Below are positions 1-6,275 of a stretch of DNA of 9,206 nucleotides, in pieces. Each line of letters begins with the position of its first letter. The stretch's first letter is position 1. The stretch comes from an uncultured Oscillospiraceae bacterium (GTDB lineage Bacteria > Bacillota > Clostridia > Oscillospirales > Acutalibacteraceae): contig UQVI01000070.1 of the NCBI GenBank assembly GCA_900544515.1, forward strand, positions 1 through 9,206, in the 5' to 3' direction. A program made the position numbers and the translations under genes. The notes beneath the pieces are model-generated. The model was not told the DNA's origin, ran no database searches, and worked only from the letters and a program-made list of their open reading frames with translations.

Positions 1-49
1 ACGAGATTCGCCTTAGTCTCGTGGGCTCGGAGATGTGTATAAGAGACAG
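1..49. other. Nextera i7-side sequencing adapter (artificial)
   Basis: Non-biological sequence. Bases 1-7 match the end of the Illumina P7 primer, 8-15 (TCGCCTTA) sit where the i7 index belongs and match what I recall as Nextera index N701. Bases 16-30 are the read-2 adapter, and 31-49 are the 19-base Tn5 mosaic end AGATGTGTATAAGAGACAG. Genomic sequence begins at base 50. The same mosaic end occurs inverted at 9166-9184, so the two ends form a perfect 19-bp inverted repeat that is purely a library artefact. Confidence 0.98.
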
Positions 50-446
50 CCTTAACAATTTTATTGACACCGACTACCATTATAACCTGACGCGGACCAT
101 ACACAATACAGGCAACACGATTTGAATTTCCGTCAACATTATAAAGCTCACCGTTTTCCGTCACCGCATTGGATGAGCAGAAATAGGTATCACATCCAAA
201 GGCACGGATATAAGACTGTCTGAGCTCCTCACCCTCAAGACCTGTTCTGTCAATAAAATCATAATCACCGCAGGCTAAAAGCGCTGATACACCTGTCTCC
301 TTAAGTGACTGTGAGCCGCCGTTTGACACACTCTCTCCCTTGTTAATCAGTGTTTTCACAAGAGGAACAACCTCTTCCCTTGTTTCAACAAAGTAAGGTT
401 TTATTCCGTTCTTCTCAAGATTTTCCATTGTCTTTTTTATATCCAT
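50..446 (-). CDS. LUD-domain protein (lactate-utilisation type), 3' truncated
   Basis: The first 132 codons of a minus-strand gene; the C-terminal part is cut off by the adapter. Translation from the ATG at 444-446 gives MDIKKTMENLEKNGIKPYFV, followed by a glycine-rich SNGGSQSLKETG stretch, LLACGDYDFIDRTG, and a central region containing FGCDTYFCSSNAVTENGEL and GNSNRVACIVYGP. This wording matches the LUD domain family (formerly DUF162; LutB/LutC/YkgG relatives), whose small members are about 210 residues, so roughly 60% is present. The start is supported by an AAGGAG ribosome site (456-461 on the complement) nine bases upstream. It lies 18 bases after the comM-like stop and is very likely co-transcribed with it. 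LutC-type proteins take part in L-lactate oxidation, but stand-alone LUD proteins are poorly characterised and no lutA or lutB partner is visible, so the biochemical role is uncertain. Confidence 0.85.
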
Positions 447-464
447 AAAACAAAACTCCTTCGC

Positions 465-2000
465 TTAATTCTCTTCGTTATTCCAATACTTCCTGTCAAG
501 TGAACGATACTGCAGTGCCTCTGCAATATGATTTATCTCAATCAGCTCACTGTCGTCCAGGTCTGCAATCGTCCTAGCCATACGAAGTATTTTATCATAC
601 GCTCTTGCAGACAGACCCAGCTTTTCAAAGCTCATTTTCAGAAGACTGTTTGCATCATCGGTAAGAACACAGAATTCCTTCGTCATTCTCGGTGTCATCT
701 TAGCATTGCAGGTAACACCTGTGCCCTTGAATCTTTTCTTCTGAATTTCTCGTGCAACGTCAACACGTTTTTTTATTTCTGCCGAGCTTTCCTCATTATT
801 CTTGCAGGAAAGCTGGTCATATTCCACTGGGGCAACCTCAATATGTATATCAATTCTGTCAAGTACAGGACCTGAAACCTTGTCCATATATCTTTTTCTT
901 GCTGCCTGTGTGCATTTGCACTGCTTTGTCGGATGACCGTAAAAGCCGCAGGGACAGGGATTCATTGCCGCAACCATCATAATATTTGACGGATATGTAA
1001 CAGAACCGGATGTTCTTGAAATACTGACAACACCATCCTCAAGCGGCTGCCTGAGTGACTCCTTGCACCGCCTGTCAAACTCCGGAAATTCATCCATAAA
1101 CATAACACCGTTGTGTGCAAGACTGATTTCTCCTGGACGGATTGTGATTCCTCCGCCTGTAAGTGCCTGTGCAGATACCGTATGATGCGGAGATCGGAAA
1201 GGTCTGTCATCAATAATCGCCTTACCCTCAGGAATTGATCCTGCAATTGAATAAATCTTAGTCGTTTCCAACTTTTCATCAAATCTCATATCAGGCAGAA
1301 TAGTAGGTATTCTTTTGGCAAGCATGGATTTGCCTGCACCGGGAGGACCGACCATAATACAGTTATGCCCACCTGCTGCTGCAATTTCAAGGGCACGCTT
1401 TGCTTCTGTCTGACCCTTAACATCACCAAAATCAACACCGTATTCCATTTGCGTTTCAATAAGCTCTTTATTATAACAGGGTATAATTTTTTCAGCACCT
1501 GAAATGTGCTTCATTACCTCAAACACATTTTTAACAGGCAGAACTTCAATACCCTCAAGCACACTGCCCTCAAGCATATTATCAAACGGTATAAACACAC
1601 TTTTTATACCGCTTTCCTTTGCTTTAAGAAGCATGGGCAGAACACCGTTAACACGTCTTATTTCGCCGTCCAGCGAAAGCTCACCGATAAAAGCAAAATC
1701 ATCAACATCGCCGTTAAGCTGCTTGCTCGCTTTCAGAATAGCAATAAAAACAGGCAAATCGTAAAGTGAGCCTTCCTTTTTTATATCCGCAGGAGCAATA
1801 TTCACTGTGATACGTGAAACAGGGAAATCAAGGTGACAATTCTTAATGGATGCACGCACACGCTCACGGCTTTCCTTCACAACAGCATCCGGCAAGCCTA
1901 CCACATCAAAACGCGGCAAACCCTGACTAATATCACATTCAACGGTTACACCGAAGGAATCCAGTCCGAATATACCAAGACTTTTAACTTTTGCATACAT
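465..2000 (-). CDS. comM: ComM/YifB-family Mg-chelatase-like AAA+ ATPase
   Basis: A complete 511-residue protein, normal length for the family. An N-terminal Lon-protease-like (ChlI) domain runs from about residue 20 to 140 and includes the family signature GLPDAVVKESRERVRASI. The AAA+ Mg-chelatase domain has Walker A GPPGAGKS at 218-225, Walker B VMFMDEF at 299-305, and a cysteine cluster (C349, C351, C361, C363). The C-terminal lid carries GLSARAYDKILRMARTIADLD at 462-482. Relatives include ComM, a hexameric branch-migration helicase that helps integrate DNA during natural transformation; in this lineage the role is inferred, not shown. An upstream ATG at 2045 is in frame, but those 15 extra codons would lie inside the promoter. 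The ATG at 1998-2000 matches the usual family start and has a GGTGAT ribosome site (2005-2010) four bases upstream. The LUD gene follows in the same operon. Confidence 0.95.
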   Translation of the reverse strand: MYAKVKSLGIFGLDSFGVTVECDISQGLPRFDVVGLPDAVVKESRERVRASIKNCHLDFPVSRITVNIAPADIKKEGSLYDLPVFIAILKASKQLNGDVDDFAFIGELSLDGEIRRVNGVLPMLLKAKESGIKSVFIPFDNMLEGSVLEGIEVLPVKNVFEVMKHISGAEKIIPCYNKELIETQMEYGVDFGDVKGQTEAKRALEIAAAGGHNCIMVGPPGAGKSMLAKRIPTILPDMRFDEKLETTKIYSIAGSIPEGKAIIDDRPFRSPHHTVSAQALTGGGITIRPGEISLAHNGVMFMDEFPEFDRRCKESLRQPLEDGVVSISRTSGSVTYPSNIMMVAAMNPCPCGFYGHPTKQCKCTQAARKRYMDKVSGPVLDRIDIHIEVAPVEYDQLSCKNNEESSAEIKKRVDVAREIQKKRFKGTGVTCNAKMTPRMTKEFCVLTDDANSLLKMSFEKLGLSARAYDKILRMARTIADLDDSELIEINHIAEALQYRSLDRKYWNNEEN

Positions 2001-2016
2001 AATCATCACCGATTTC

Positions 2017-2045
2017 ATTATAACAGTTAATGTCATTATTGACAA
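2017..2045 (-). promoter_or_regulatory. Promoter of the comM-LUD operon
   Basis: On the minus strand, TTGTCA (2045-2040) lies 17 bases from TATAAT (2022-2017). The -10 box is preceded by TGT, giving an extended -10 within the decamer CTGTTATAAT. Transcription would start near 2010, right at the GGTGAT ribosome site, so the leader would be only about 10 bases. The -35 box overlaps the -35 box of the opposing phosphohexomutase promoter by five bases. Confidence 0.75.
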
Positions 2046-2067
2046 TATATTTTAATAGGTTTAGAAT
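2039..2067 (+). promoter_or_regulatory. Promoter of the phosphohexomutase operon
   Basis: A consensus TTGACA (2039-2044) is followed after exactly 17 bases by TAGAAT (2062-2067), a strong vegetative-sigma promoter with a predicted start near 2074. A perfect TATAAT also occurs at 2073-2078, but only a poor -35 (TTTTAA, 2050-2055) precedes it; it could give a second start near 2085. The AAAGGG ribosome site follows at 2092-2097. Confidence 0.75.
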
Positions 2068-2107
2068 ATAAGTATAATAGAAAATAATTGTAAAGGGCGT
2101 GTCTTTT

Positions 2108-3823
2108 ATGGATATGAATGCATTATATAATGAATGGCTTGAAAAGGCTGTTATTGACCCTGATTTAAAAGAGGAACTTGAAAGCATAAAAGGGAATGAA
2201 GAGGAAATACTCGACAGATTTTACCGCTGTCTTGAATTCGGAACAGCAGGTCTGAGAGGTGTTATCGGTGCAGGCACAAACAGAATGAATTACTACACTG
2301 TCTGCCAGGCAACACAGGGACTTGCAGATTTTCTCAATAAGCATTTTGAAAATCCTTCCATTGCAATCGGCTATGATTCACGTATTAAATCTGACTATTT
2401 TTCAATTGAGGCTGCAAAGGTACTGGCTGCCAACGGCGTTAAGGTTTATCTTTATAAGGAATTACAGCCAACCCCTTGCCTTTCCTTTGCTATAAGATAT
2501 TTCAAAACCTCCAGCGGTATTATTCTTACCGCATCACACAATCCTGCAAAGTACAATGGCTACAAATGCTACAACTCAAACGGCTATCAGATGACTGACG
2601 AGGAAGCAAATGAAACCTATGAATTCATCAAAAAGGTGGATTACTTCACAGGCATTAAAACAATAGATTTTGATGAGGCTGTTGAAAAGGGTCTTATCCA
2701 ATATATGGGTGATGAGGTTATTGACGCATTCCTGGATGAGGTTATTAAACAGTGTGTTAACCCTGACATGATTGCAGACGCAGGACTTAAGGTTATATAC
2801 ACACCGCTTAATGGCACCGGCAACAAGCCTGTAAGAAAAATCCTTGACAGAATCGGTGTTAAGGATGTTTACATTGTACCTGAGCAGGAAATGCCAAACG
2901 GCAATTTCCCCACCTGCCCATTCCCTAACCCTGAAATCAAGCAGGCATTTGAATGTGCACTGAAAATGGCGGAGGATATTCAGCCTGATTTGCTCCTTGC
3001 AACTGACCCTGACTGTGACCGTGTAGGCATTGCGGTCAAGGATAGCAAGGGCGAATACAAGCTTATGAGCGGCAACGAGGTTGGTGCAATGATGCTCAAC
3101 TATCTCCTCTCTCAGAAAAAGGAAAAGGGGTTGCTTTCAGAAAACAGCATCGCTGTTAAATCCTTTGTTTCAACCGATCTGGCTGAGGTTATTGCTAAAA
3201 AATACAACTGCACATTTAAAAATCTTCTGACCGGCTTCAAGTATATCGGTGAGCTGATTACGCAGCTTGAGTCTGAGGGAAGAGCTGATGATTTTGTGAT
3301 GGGCTTTGAAGAGTCCTACGGCTACCTTGCAGGCACGCACGCAAGAGATAAGGATGCAGTCGTGGCATCCATGCTTATCTGTGAAATGGCTGCATATTAC
3401 AAAGCACAGGGCAAAAGCCTTGCTGATGTTATGGACAGCATTTACGATGAATTCGGCTATTATTTCAATACAGTTTCAAGCTATACCTTTGAAGGTGCAT
3501 CGGGTATGGAAAAAATGGCCGCTATTATGGACGGTCTTAGAGCAGATGCTCCAGAGCGCTTCGGCGGTATGGCGGTTACTGTTGTTGATGATTACAAAAC
3601 ATCCGTTTCAACAAACCTGACCGACAGCAGCATCAAAACCATTGAGCTGCCTAAATCAAATGTGCTTGCGTACACATTGACAGACGGCAACAAGATTATT
3701 GTTCGTCCGTCAGGCACAGAGCCGAAAATCAAAGCATACATCACAGCTATCGGCAAGGACAGAGAACAGGCTCAGCTTATTGCAGATAAATTGCTTGCAG
3801 ATGCTGAAGCACTGATGAAATAA
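2108..3823 (+). CDS. pgcA: Phosphoglucomutase/phosphomannomutase, PgcA type
   Basis: A 571-residue alpha-D-phosphohexomutase that interconverts hexose 1- and 6-phosphates (glucose and possibly mannose) in the cytoplasm, feeding UDP-glucose, glycogen and envelope polysaccharide synthesis. All four family signatures are present, numbering from the ATG at 2108: the active-site phosphoserine in TASHNP (S143), the metal-binding loop DPDCDR (D300, D302, D304), the sugar-recognition loop GFEESYGY (399-406), and the phosphate-binding loop RPSGTEPK (533-540). N-terminal FGTAGLRG is also typical. Length is close to PgcA of Bacillus (about 580), longer than AlgC/GlmM enzymes (about 450). A GTG at 2099 is in frame but only one base from AAAGGG (2092-2097), so the ATG at 2108, ten bases downstream of that site, is preferred; the ATG at 2114 is also possible. 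Glucose versus mannose specificity cannot be read from the sequence. A 31-codon gene follows after 11 bases. Confidence 0.95.
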   Translation: MDMNALYNEWLEKAVIDPDLKEELESIKGNEEEILDRFYRCLEFGTAGLRGVIGAGTNRMNYYTVCQATQGLADFLNKHFENPSIAIGYDSRIKSDYFSIEAAKVLAANGVKVYLYKELQPTPCLSFAIRYFKTSSGIILTASHNPAKYNGYKCYNSNGYQMTDEEANETYEFIKKVDYFTGIKTIDFDEAVEKGLIQYMGDEVIDAFLDEVIKQCVNPDMIADAGLKVIYTPLNGTGNKPVRKILDRIGVKDVYIVPEQEMPNGNFPTCPFPNPEIKQAFECALKMAEDIQPDLLLATDPDCDRVGIAVKDSKGEYKLMSGNEVGAMMLNYLLSQKKEKGLLSENSIAVKSFVSTDLAEVIAKKYNCTFKNLLTGFKYIGELITQLESEGRADDFVMGFEESYGYLAGTHARDKDAVVASMLICEMAAYYKAQGKSLADVMDSIYDEFGYYFNTVSSYTFEGASGMEKMAAIMDGLRADAPERFGGMAVTVVDDYKTSVSTNLTDSSIKTIELPKSNVLAYTLTDGNKIIVRPSGTEPKIKAYITAIGKDREQAQLIADKLLADAEALMK

Positions 3824-3834
3824 AGGAGAGAATT

Positions 3835-3930
3835 ATGAACAGAAAATGGGTTAAAATCACTGCTATCATACTCGCGGCCCTTATGGCAGTCAGCGGACTC
3901 GGAGTAGGATTGGTAGGACTGTTAAATTAA
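3835..3930 (+). CDS. 31-residue single-helix membrane miniprotein, unknown function
   Basis: A short open frame starts 11 bases after the phosphohexomutase stop. Its strong ribosome site (AAAGGAGAG, 3822-3830) overlaps that stop codon and sits four bases from the ATG at 3835-3837. The product begins MNRKWVKITAII and continues as an uninterrupted hydrophobic stretch (about residues 6-30) rich in Ala, Gly, Val and Leu, with positive charges only at the N terminus (R3, K4, K7). This predicts one transmembrane helix with the N terminus inside. A strong terminator follows 15 bases after the stop, so the frame fits neatly as the last gene of the operon. The layout (basic N terminus plus one helix, about 31 residues) resembles short Firmicutes families such as Prli42 or DUF4044, but I cannot assign it to either. 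The ribosome site and position make it likely to be translated. Confidence 0.7.
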   Translation: MNRKWVKITAIILAALMAVSGLGVGLVGLLN

Positions 3931-3944
3931 ATCACAGCAAATTT

Positions 3945-3978
3945 AAAAGCCTTGCAGAAAATTCTGCAAGGCTTTTTT
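3945..3978 (+). terminator. Rho-independent terminator after the phosphohexomutase operon
   Basis: A perfect stem pairs GCCTTGCAGAA (3949-3959) with TTCTGCAAGGC (3962-3972); in practice the innermost pair opens to form the loop. Six T follow (3973-3978), and the preceding AAAA can extend the stem. It ends the plus-strand transcript just after the miniprotein gene. Confidence 0.92.
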
Positions 3979-3994
3979 GCCGTAATCTCGGCAC

Positions 3995-4024
3995 ATTCCA
4001 CGCTTCGTGGAATTCTTCTTTTTT
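3995..4024 (+). terminator. Second hairpin: back-up terminator or operator
   Basis: ATTCCACG (3995-4002) and CGTGGAAT (4006-4013) form a perfect 8-bp inverted repeat with a CTT loop, followed by a T-rich tract (TCTTCTTTTTT, 4014-4024). It lies 16 bases after the strong terminator and 18 bases upstream of the next gene's -35 box. The tail suggests a weak back-up terminator. The palindrome could instead be an operator for the XRE-type regulator encoded just downstream. Confidence 0.45.
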
Positions 4025-4031
4025 CCGTGCA

Positions 4032-4060
4032 TTGTGTTTTTCCATCATATCTGCTACAAT
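4032..4060 (+). promoter_or_regulatory. Promoter of the XRE-membrane/DUF218/trmO unit
   Basis: TTGTGT (4032-4037) is separated by 17 bases from TACAAT (4055-4060). The -10 is preceded by TGC (4052-4054), an extended -10 that would compensate for the weak -35. The predicted start near 4067 is immediately before the AGGAGG ribosome site (4070-4075). Confidence 0.6.
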
Positions 4061-4082
4061 GAAACCAAGAGGAGGAAACATT

Positions 4083-4784
4083 ATGGACGCAAAAACGACC
4101 GGTAAGATAATCAACTCCAAAAGAAAAGAAAAAGGACTGACCCAGATTCAGCTTGCTGATATACTCAATGTCAGCAACCGAGCTGTTTCAAAGTGGGAAA
4201 ACGGTGACGGTTTCCCGGATATAACACTTTTACCAAATATTTCAGCTGCACTTGATATAACAATTGACGAACTGTTAACAGGCAATAAGCCTGAGCCGAT
4301 TGTGAAAATCGTTGAAAAAGATACAAGTAAAACGGATAAGCTGTTAAATGATTTTAAAGTATGCTTTATTGCCTCATTATTTATGTGTGTATTCGCCGCA
4401 CTGCTCGGCAGCGTTACGGAGATTTACTGCATATGGGCATTTCCCATTCTATTTTATACTCACTGGGAAATTATGTTCGCAGCAGTTTCACTGTTTTCTA
4501 CCATTTTGGGAGGTCTTGCCTTCTTTATCGGAATTACCAGACTGCACCTTGAATACTCGAAAAAGAAAATATTCCGACTCGCAGCAAAAAAGGGGCTTGC
4601 ATTGATTTCAATTTCAACCATATTCCCCCTAACCTTTCTTGCAAGAATTATTGACTTTTCACGCTGGAGAATTTTTATGCCATATATAATGCTTGTAATT
4701 ACCGCAGCTATCATATTCGCAATCGTAAAATGCTATAAAAAGATAAAGGGTACAGAAAATGAAAACACTCATAAAAACAGCTAA
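4083..4784 (+). CDS. Membrane-bound XRE-family transcriptional regulator
   Basis: A 233-residue protein. Residues 5-66 form a Cro/C1-type helix-turn-helix: KIINSKRKEKGLTQIQLADI, then recognition-helix region VSNRAVSKWENG (30-41), then PDITLLPNISAALDITIDELLTG. A short charged linker (68-90) leads to four predicted membrane helices at about 92-114, 128-151, 171-190 and 198-218, with a basic C-terminal tail. This architecture, a DNA-binding domain tethered to an integral membrane domain of unknown ligand, is common in Clostridia; it suggests a one-component regulator responding to membrane or envelope state, but no target is known. The open frame extends up to 4032, but the ATG at 4083 is chosen because AGGAGG (4070-4075) lies seven bases upstream and the helix-turn-helix starts just after it. 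Its last 26 bases overlap the next gene, implying translational coupling. Confidence 0.88.
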   Translation: MDAKTTGKIINSKRKEKGLTQIQLADILNVSNRAVSKWENGDGFPDITLLPNISAALDITIDELLTGNKPEPIVKIVEKDTSKTDKLLNDFKVCFIASLFMCVFAALLGSVTEIYCIWAFPILFYTHWEIMFAAVSLFSTILGGLAFFIGITRLHLEYSKKKIFRLAAKKGLALISISTIFPLTFLARIIDFSRWRIFMPYIMLVITAAIIFAIVKCYKKIKGTENENTHKNS

Positions 4785-5547
4785 AATATTGTTCCGCCTT
4801 GCACTGATCGGCTTTGGATGCTACTATATGTTTATGTTTGTACGCCCTGTATTCGGCGTGATTTTCAATATCGGCAGTGTGCTTGGTGCCTTCCTTTCAC
4901 TCATTGCAATACTTGTCGGCATTTTTCTCAACAAAATCATTGACTTTTGCAAAAAGCATTATCAATCTAAAAAAGGCAAAATCCTGCTGAATACCTTTTT
5001 CACCATTTTCACAATAGGACTGCTTTGCTTTTCCATCACACTGGGAAGTATCGTTACATCGGCTAAAACCAATGCTGAAAATGAAAACACAGTAATCATA
5101 CTCGGCTGTGCCGTTCGCGGTGAAAAGCCAAGCTATACGCTGAATAAACGAATTAGCACCGCCTATGATTATCTCACTGATCATCCGGACAGTGTTGCCG
5201 TATTGTCAGGCGGACAGGGCAGAGGTGAAAATATCAGTGAAGCACAGTGTATGTACAATGTACTGACTGAAAAAGGGATTGACCCTGACAGATTGTATCT
5301 TGAGGATAAGAGTACGAATACAGATGAAAATATCGCTTTCTCAAAGCAGATAATTGAAGAAAACAATCTCAGCACGGATATTGCTGTTGTATCGTCCGAC
5401 TATCATCTGAAAAGAGCAACTATGATTTGTAAGAAAAACGGCTTTGACAACGTTCACAGAATCAGTTCGCCGTCAACTTATTTTGACAAGCCTACCTTTT
5501 ATTTAAGAGAGGTACTCGGAGTAGTTAAGGAGTTTATCATAAGATAA
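4759..5547 (+). CDS. Membrane-anchored DUF218/YdcF (ElyC/SanA-like) protein
   Basis: A 262-residue protein. Three hydrophobic segments (about 9-28, 33-60 and 77-98) precede a DUF218 domain from about residue 110 to the end. Its motifs are VIILGCAVRG (112-121), VLSGGQGRGENISEA (148-162), LEDKSTNTDENI (181-192) and VVSSDYHLKRA (210-220), matching the YdcF/SanA/ElyC superfamily. Family members are linked to envelope integrity, vancomycin tolerance and undecaprenyl-phosphate or cell-wall metabolism, but no general reaction is established. Topology suggests the domain lies outside the membrane, though the odd number of segments should be checked. The ATG at 4759 has AAAGGG (4745-4750) eight bases upstream and overlaps the regulator gene by 26 bases. 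Co-expression with a membrane-tethered regulator hints at an envelope-sensing or envelope-maintenance unit; that link is inference. Confidence 0.9.
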   Translation: MKTLIKTAKILFRLALIGFGCYYMFMFVRPVFGVIFNIGSVLGAFLSLIAILVGIFLNKIIDFCKKHYQSKKGKILLNTFFTIFTIGLLCFSITLGSIVTSAKTNAENENTVIILGCAVRGEKPSYTLNKRISTAYDYLTDHPDSVAVLSGGQGRGENISEAQCMYNVLTEKGIDPDRLYLEDKSTNTDENIAFSKQIIEENNLSTDIAVVSSDYHLKRATMICKKNGFDNVHRISSPSTYFDKPTFYLREVLGVVKEFIIR

Positions 5548-5548
5548 T

Positions 5549-6220
5549 ATGAAAATAATTGCAAAAATTCAAACAGATATGTCCGATAAGTTCGGAATAC
5601 CGCGTCAAAGCGGAATTGTAAAGGAGCTTACAGGAAAAATCATATTCGAACCTGAGTTCAGAGCAAAGGAAGCATTAAATGGTATTGAGGAATTTTCTCA
5701 CCTTTGGCTTGTATGGGAATTCAGCGAAAACAAGCGTGACAGCTGGTCACCTACCGTACGTCCGCCGCGACTTGGCGGAGAAAAAAGAAAGGGCGTTTTT
5801 GCAACACGTTCCCCCTTCCGTCCCAATCCTATCGGTATATCCTGCGTTAAGCTTGAAAAGGTTGAATACACTAAGGCACTCGGTCCGATAATTTACGTCA
5901 GCGGTGTTGATTTAATGAACGGCACACCGATATATGACATAAAACCATATATCACATATACAGACTGTGTGCCTGAGGCGGTGCAGGGCTTTGCCGAAGA
6001 GTATAAGAATTATGCGTTAAATGTGAATTTCCATCAGAAACTGCTTGACAGAATACCAAAGGAAAAGCAATCAGCCCTTATCGGAATACTCAGCCACGAC
6101 CCAAGACCTGCGTATCAGAATACGCCTGACAGAATATATGGCGTAAGATATATGAATTTTGATGTTCATTTTAAAGTAGATAACAATACACTGACTGTGA
6201 CGAATATACATACAATATGA
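5549..6220 (+). CDS. trmO: tRNA (N6-threonylcarbamoyladenosine-37-N6)-methyltransferase TrmO
   Basis: A 223-residue TrmO/TsaA (YaeB) family protein that uses S-adenosylmethionine to methylate t6A at position 37 of certain ANN-decoding tRNAs, giving m6t6A in the cytoplasm. Diagnostic features are FGIPRQSG (15-22), FSHLWLVWEFS (49-59), the hallmark FATRSPFRPNPIG (84-96), DLMNGTPIYDIKPY (121-134), and a C-terminal segment with LSHDPRPAYQ and YGVRYMNFDVHF. Length is close to E. coli TrmO (about 235). The ATG at 5549 lies one base after the DUF218 stop. The nearest purine-rich site, AAGGAG at 5527-5532, is 16 bases away and too far for normal use, so initiation is probably coupled to termination upstream. 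A modification enzyme as the third gene of an apparent envelope unit is likely just operon packing. Confidence 0.95.
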   Translation: MKIIAKIQTDMSDKFGIPRQSGIVKELTGKIIFEPEFRAKEALNGIEEFSHLWLVWEFSENKRDSWSPTVRPPRLGGEKRKGVFATRSPFRPNPIGISCVKLEKVEYTKALGPIIYVSGVDLMNGTPIYDIKPYITYTDCVPEAVQGFAEEYKNYALNVNFHQKLLDRIPKEKQSALIGILSHDPRPAYQNTPDRIYGVRYMNFDVHFKVDNNTLTVTNIHTI

Positions 6221-6224
6221 AAAT

Positions 6225-6255
6225 AGAAAGCACCGATAATAAATCGGTGCTTTCT
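6225..6255. terminator. Hairpin between convergent trmO and the symporter gene
   Basis: Thirteen bases (6225-6237) pair perfectly with 6243-6255 around an AATAA loop; the core is GAAAGCACCGAT/ATCGGTGCTTTC. It starts four bases after the trmO stop and ends 20 bases before the symporter stop, so it can serve both strands. Neither strand has a long T run (plus strand TTTCTGTATATAT, minus strand TTTCTATTTTC), so termination may be moderate in each direction. Confidence 0.8.
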
Positions 6256-6275
6256 GTATATATGCAATATTTGTA

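Noticed and set aside
528..982. Plus-strand open frames of 115 and 76 codons opposite comM
   Set aside because: Antisense shadows of a well-conserved gene, with no ribosome sites and low-complexity composition.
977..1498. Two minus-strand open frames of 101 and 70 codons
   Set aside because: Both lie inside the comM coding region in another frame of the same strand and show no family features.
1984..2045. Upstream in-frame ATG codons extending the comM product by up to 15 residues
   Set aside because: They overlap the -10 and -35 boxes of its promoter and are absent from the usual family start; the ATG at 2000 has its own ribosome site.
3306..3620. Plus-strand 104-codon frame inside the phosphohexomutase gene
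   Set aside because: Out-of-frame shadow of pgcA, which carries conserved motifs across the same stretch.
3932..4120. Minus-strand 62-codon frame across the intergenic region before the XRE gene
   Set aside because: It runs through the terminator, the second hairpin and the promoter of the plus-strand gene, which explain this DNA better, and it begins inside the XRE gene.
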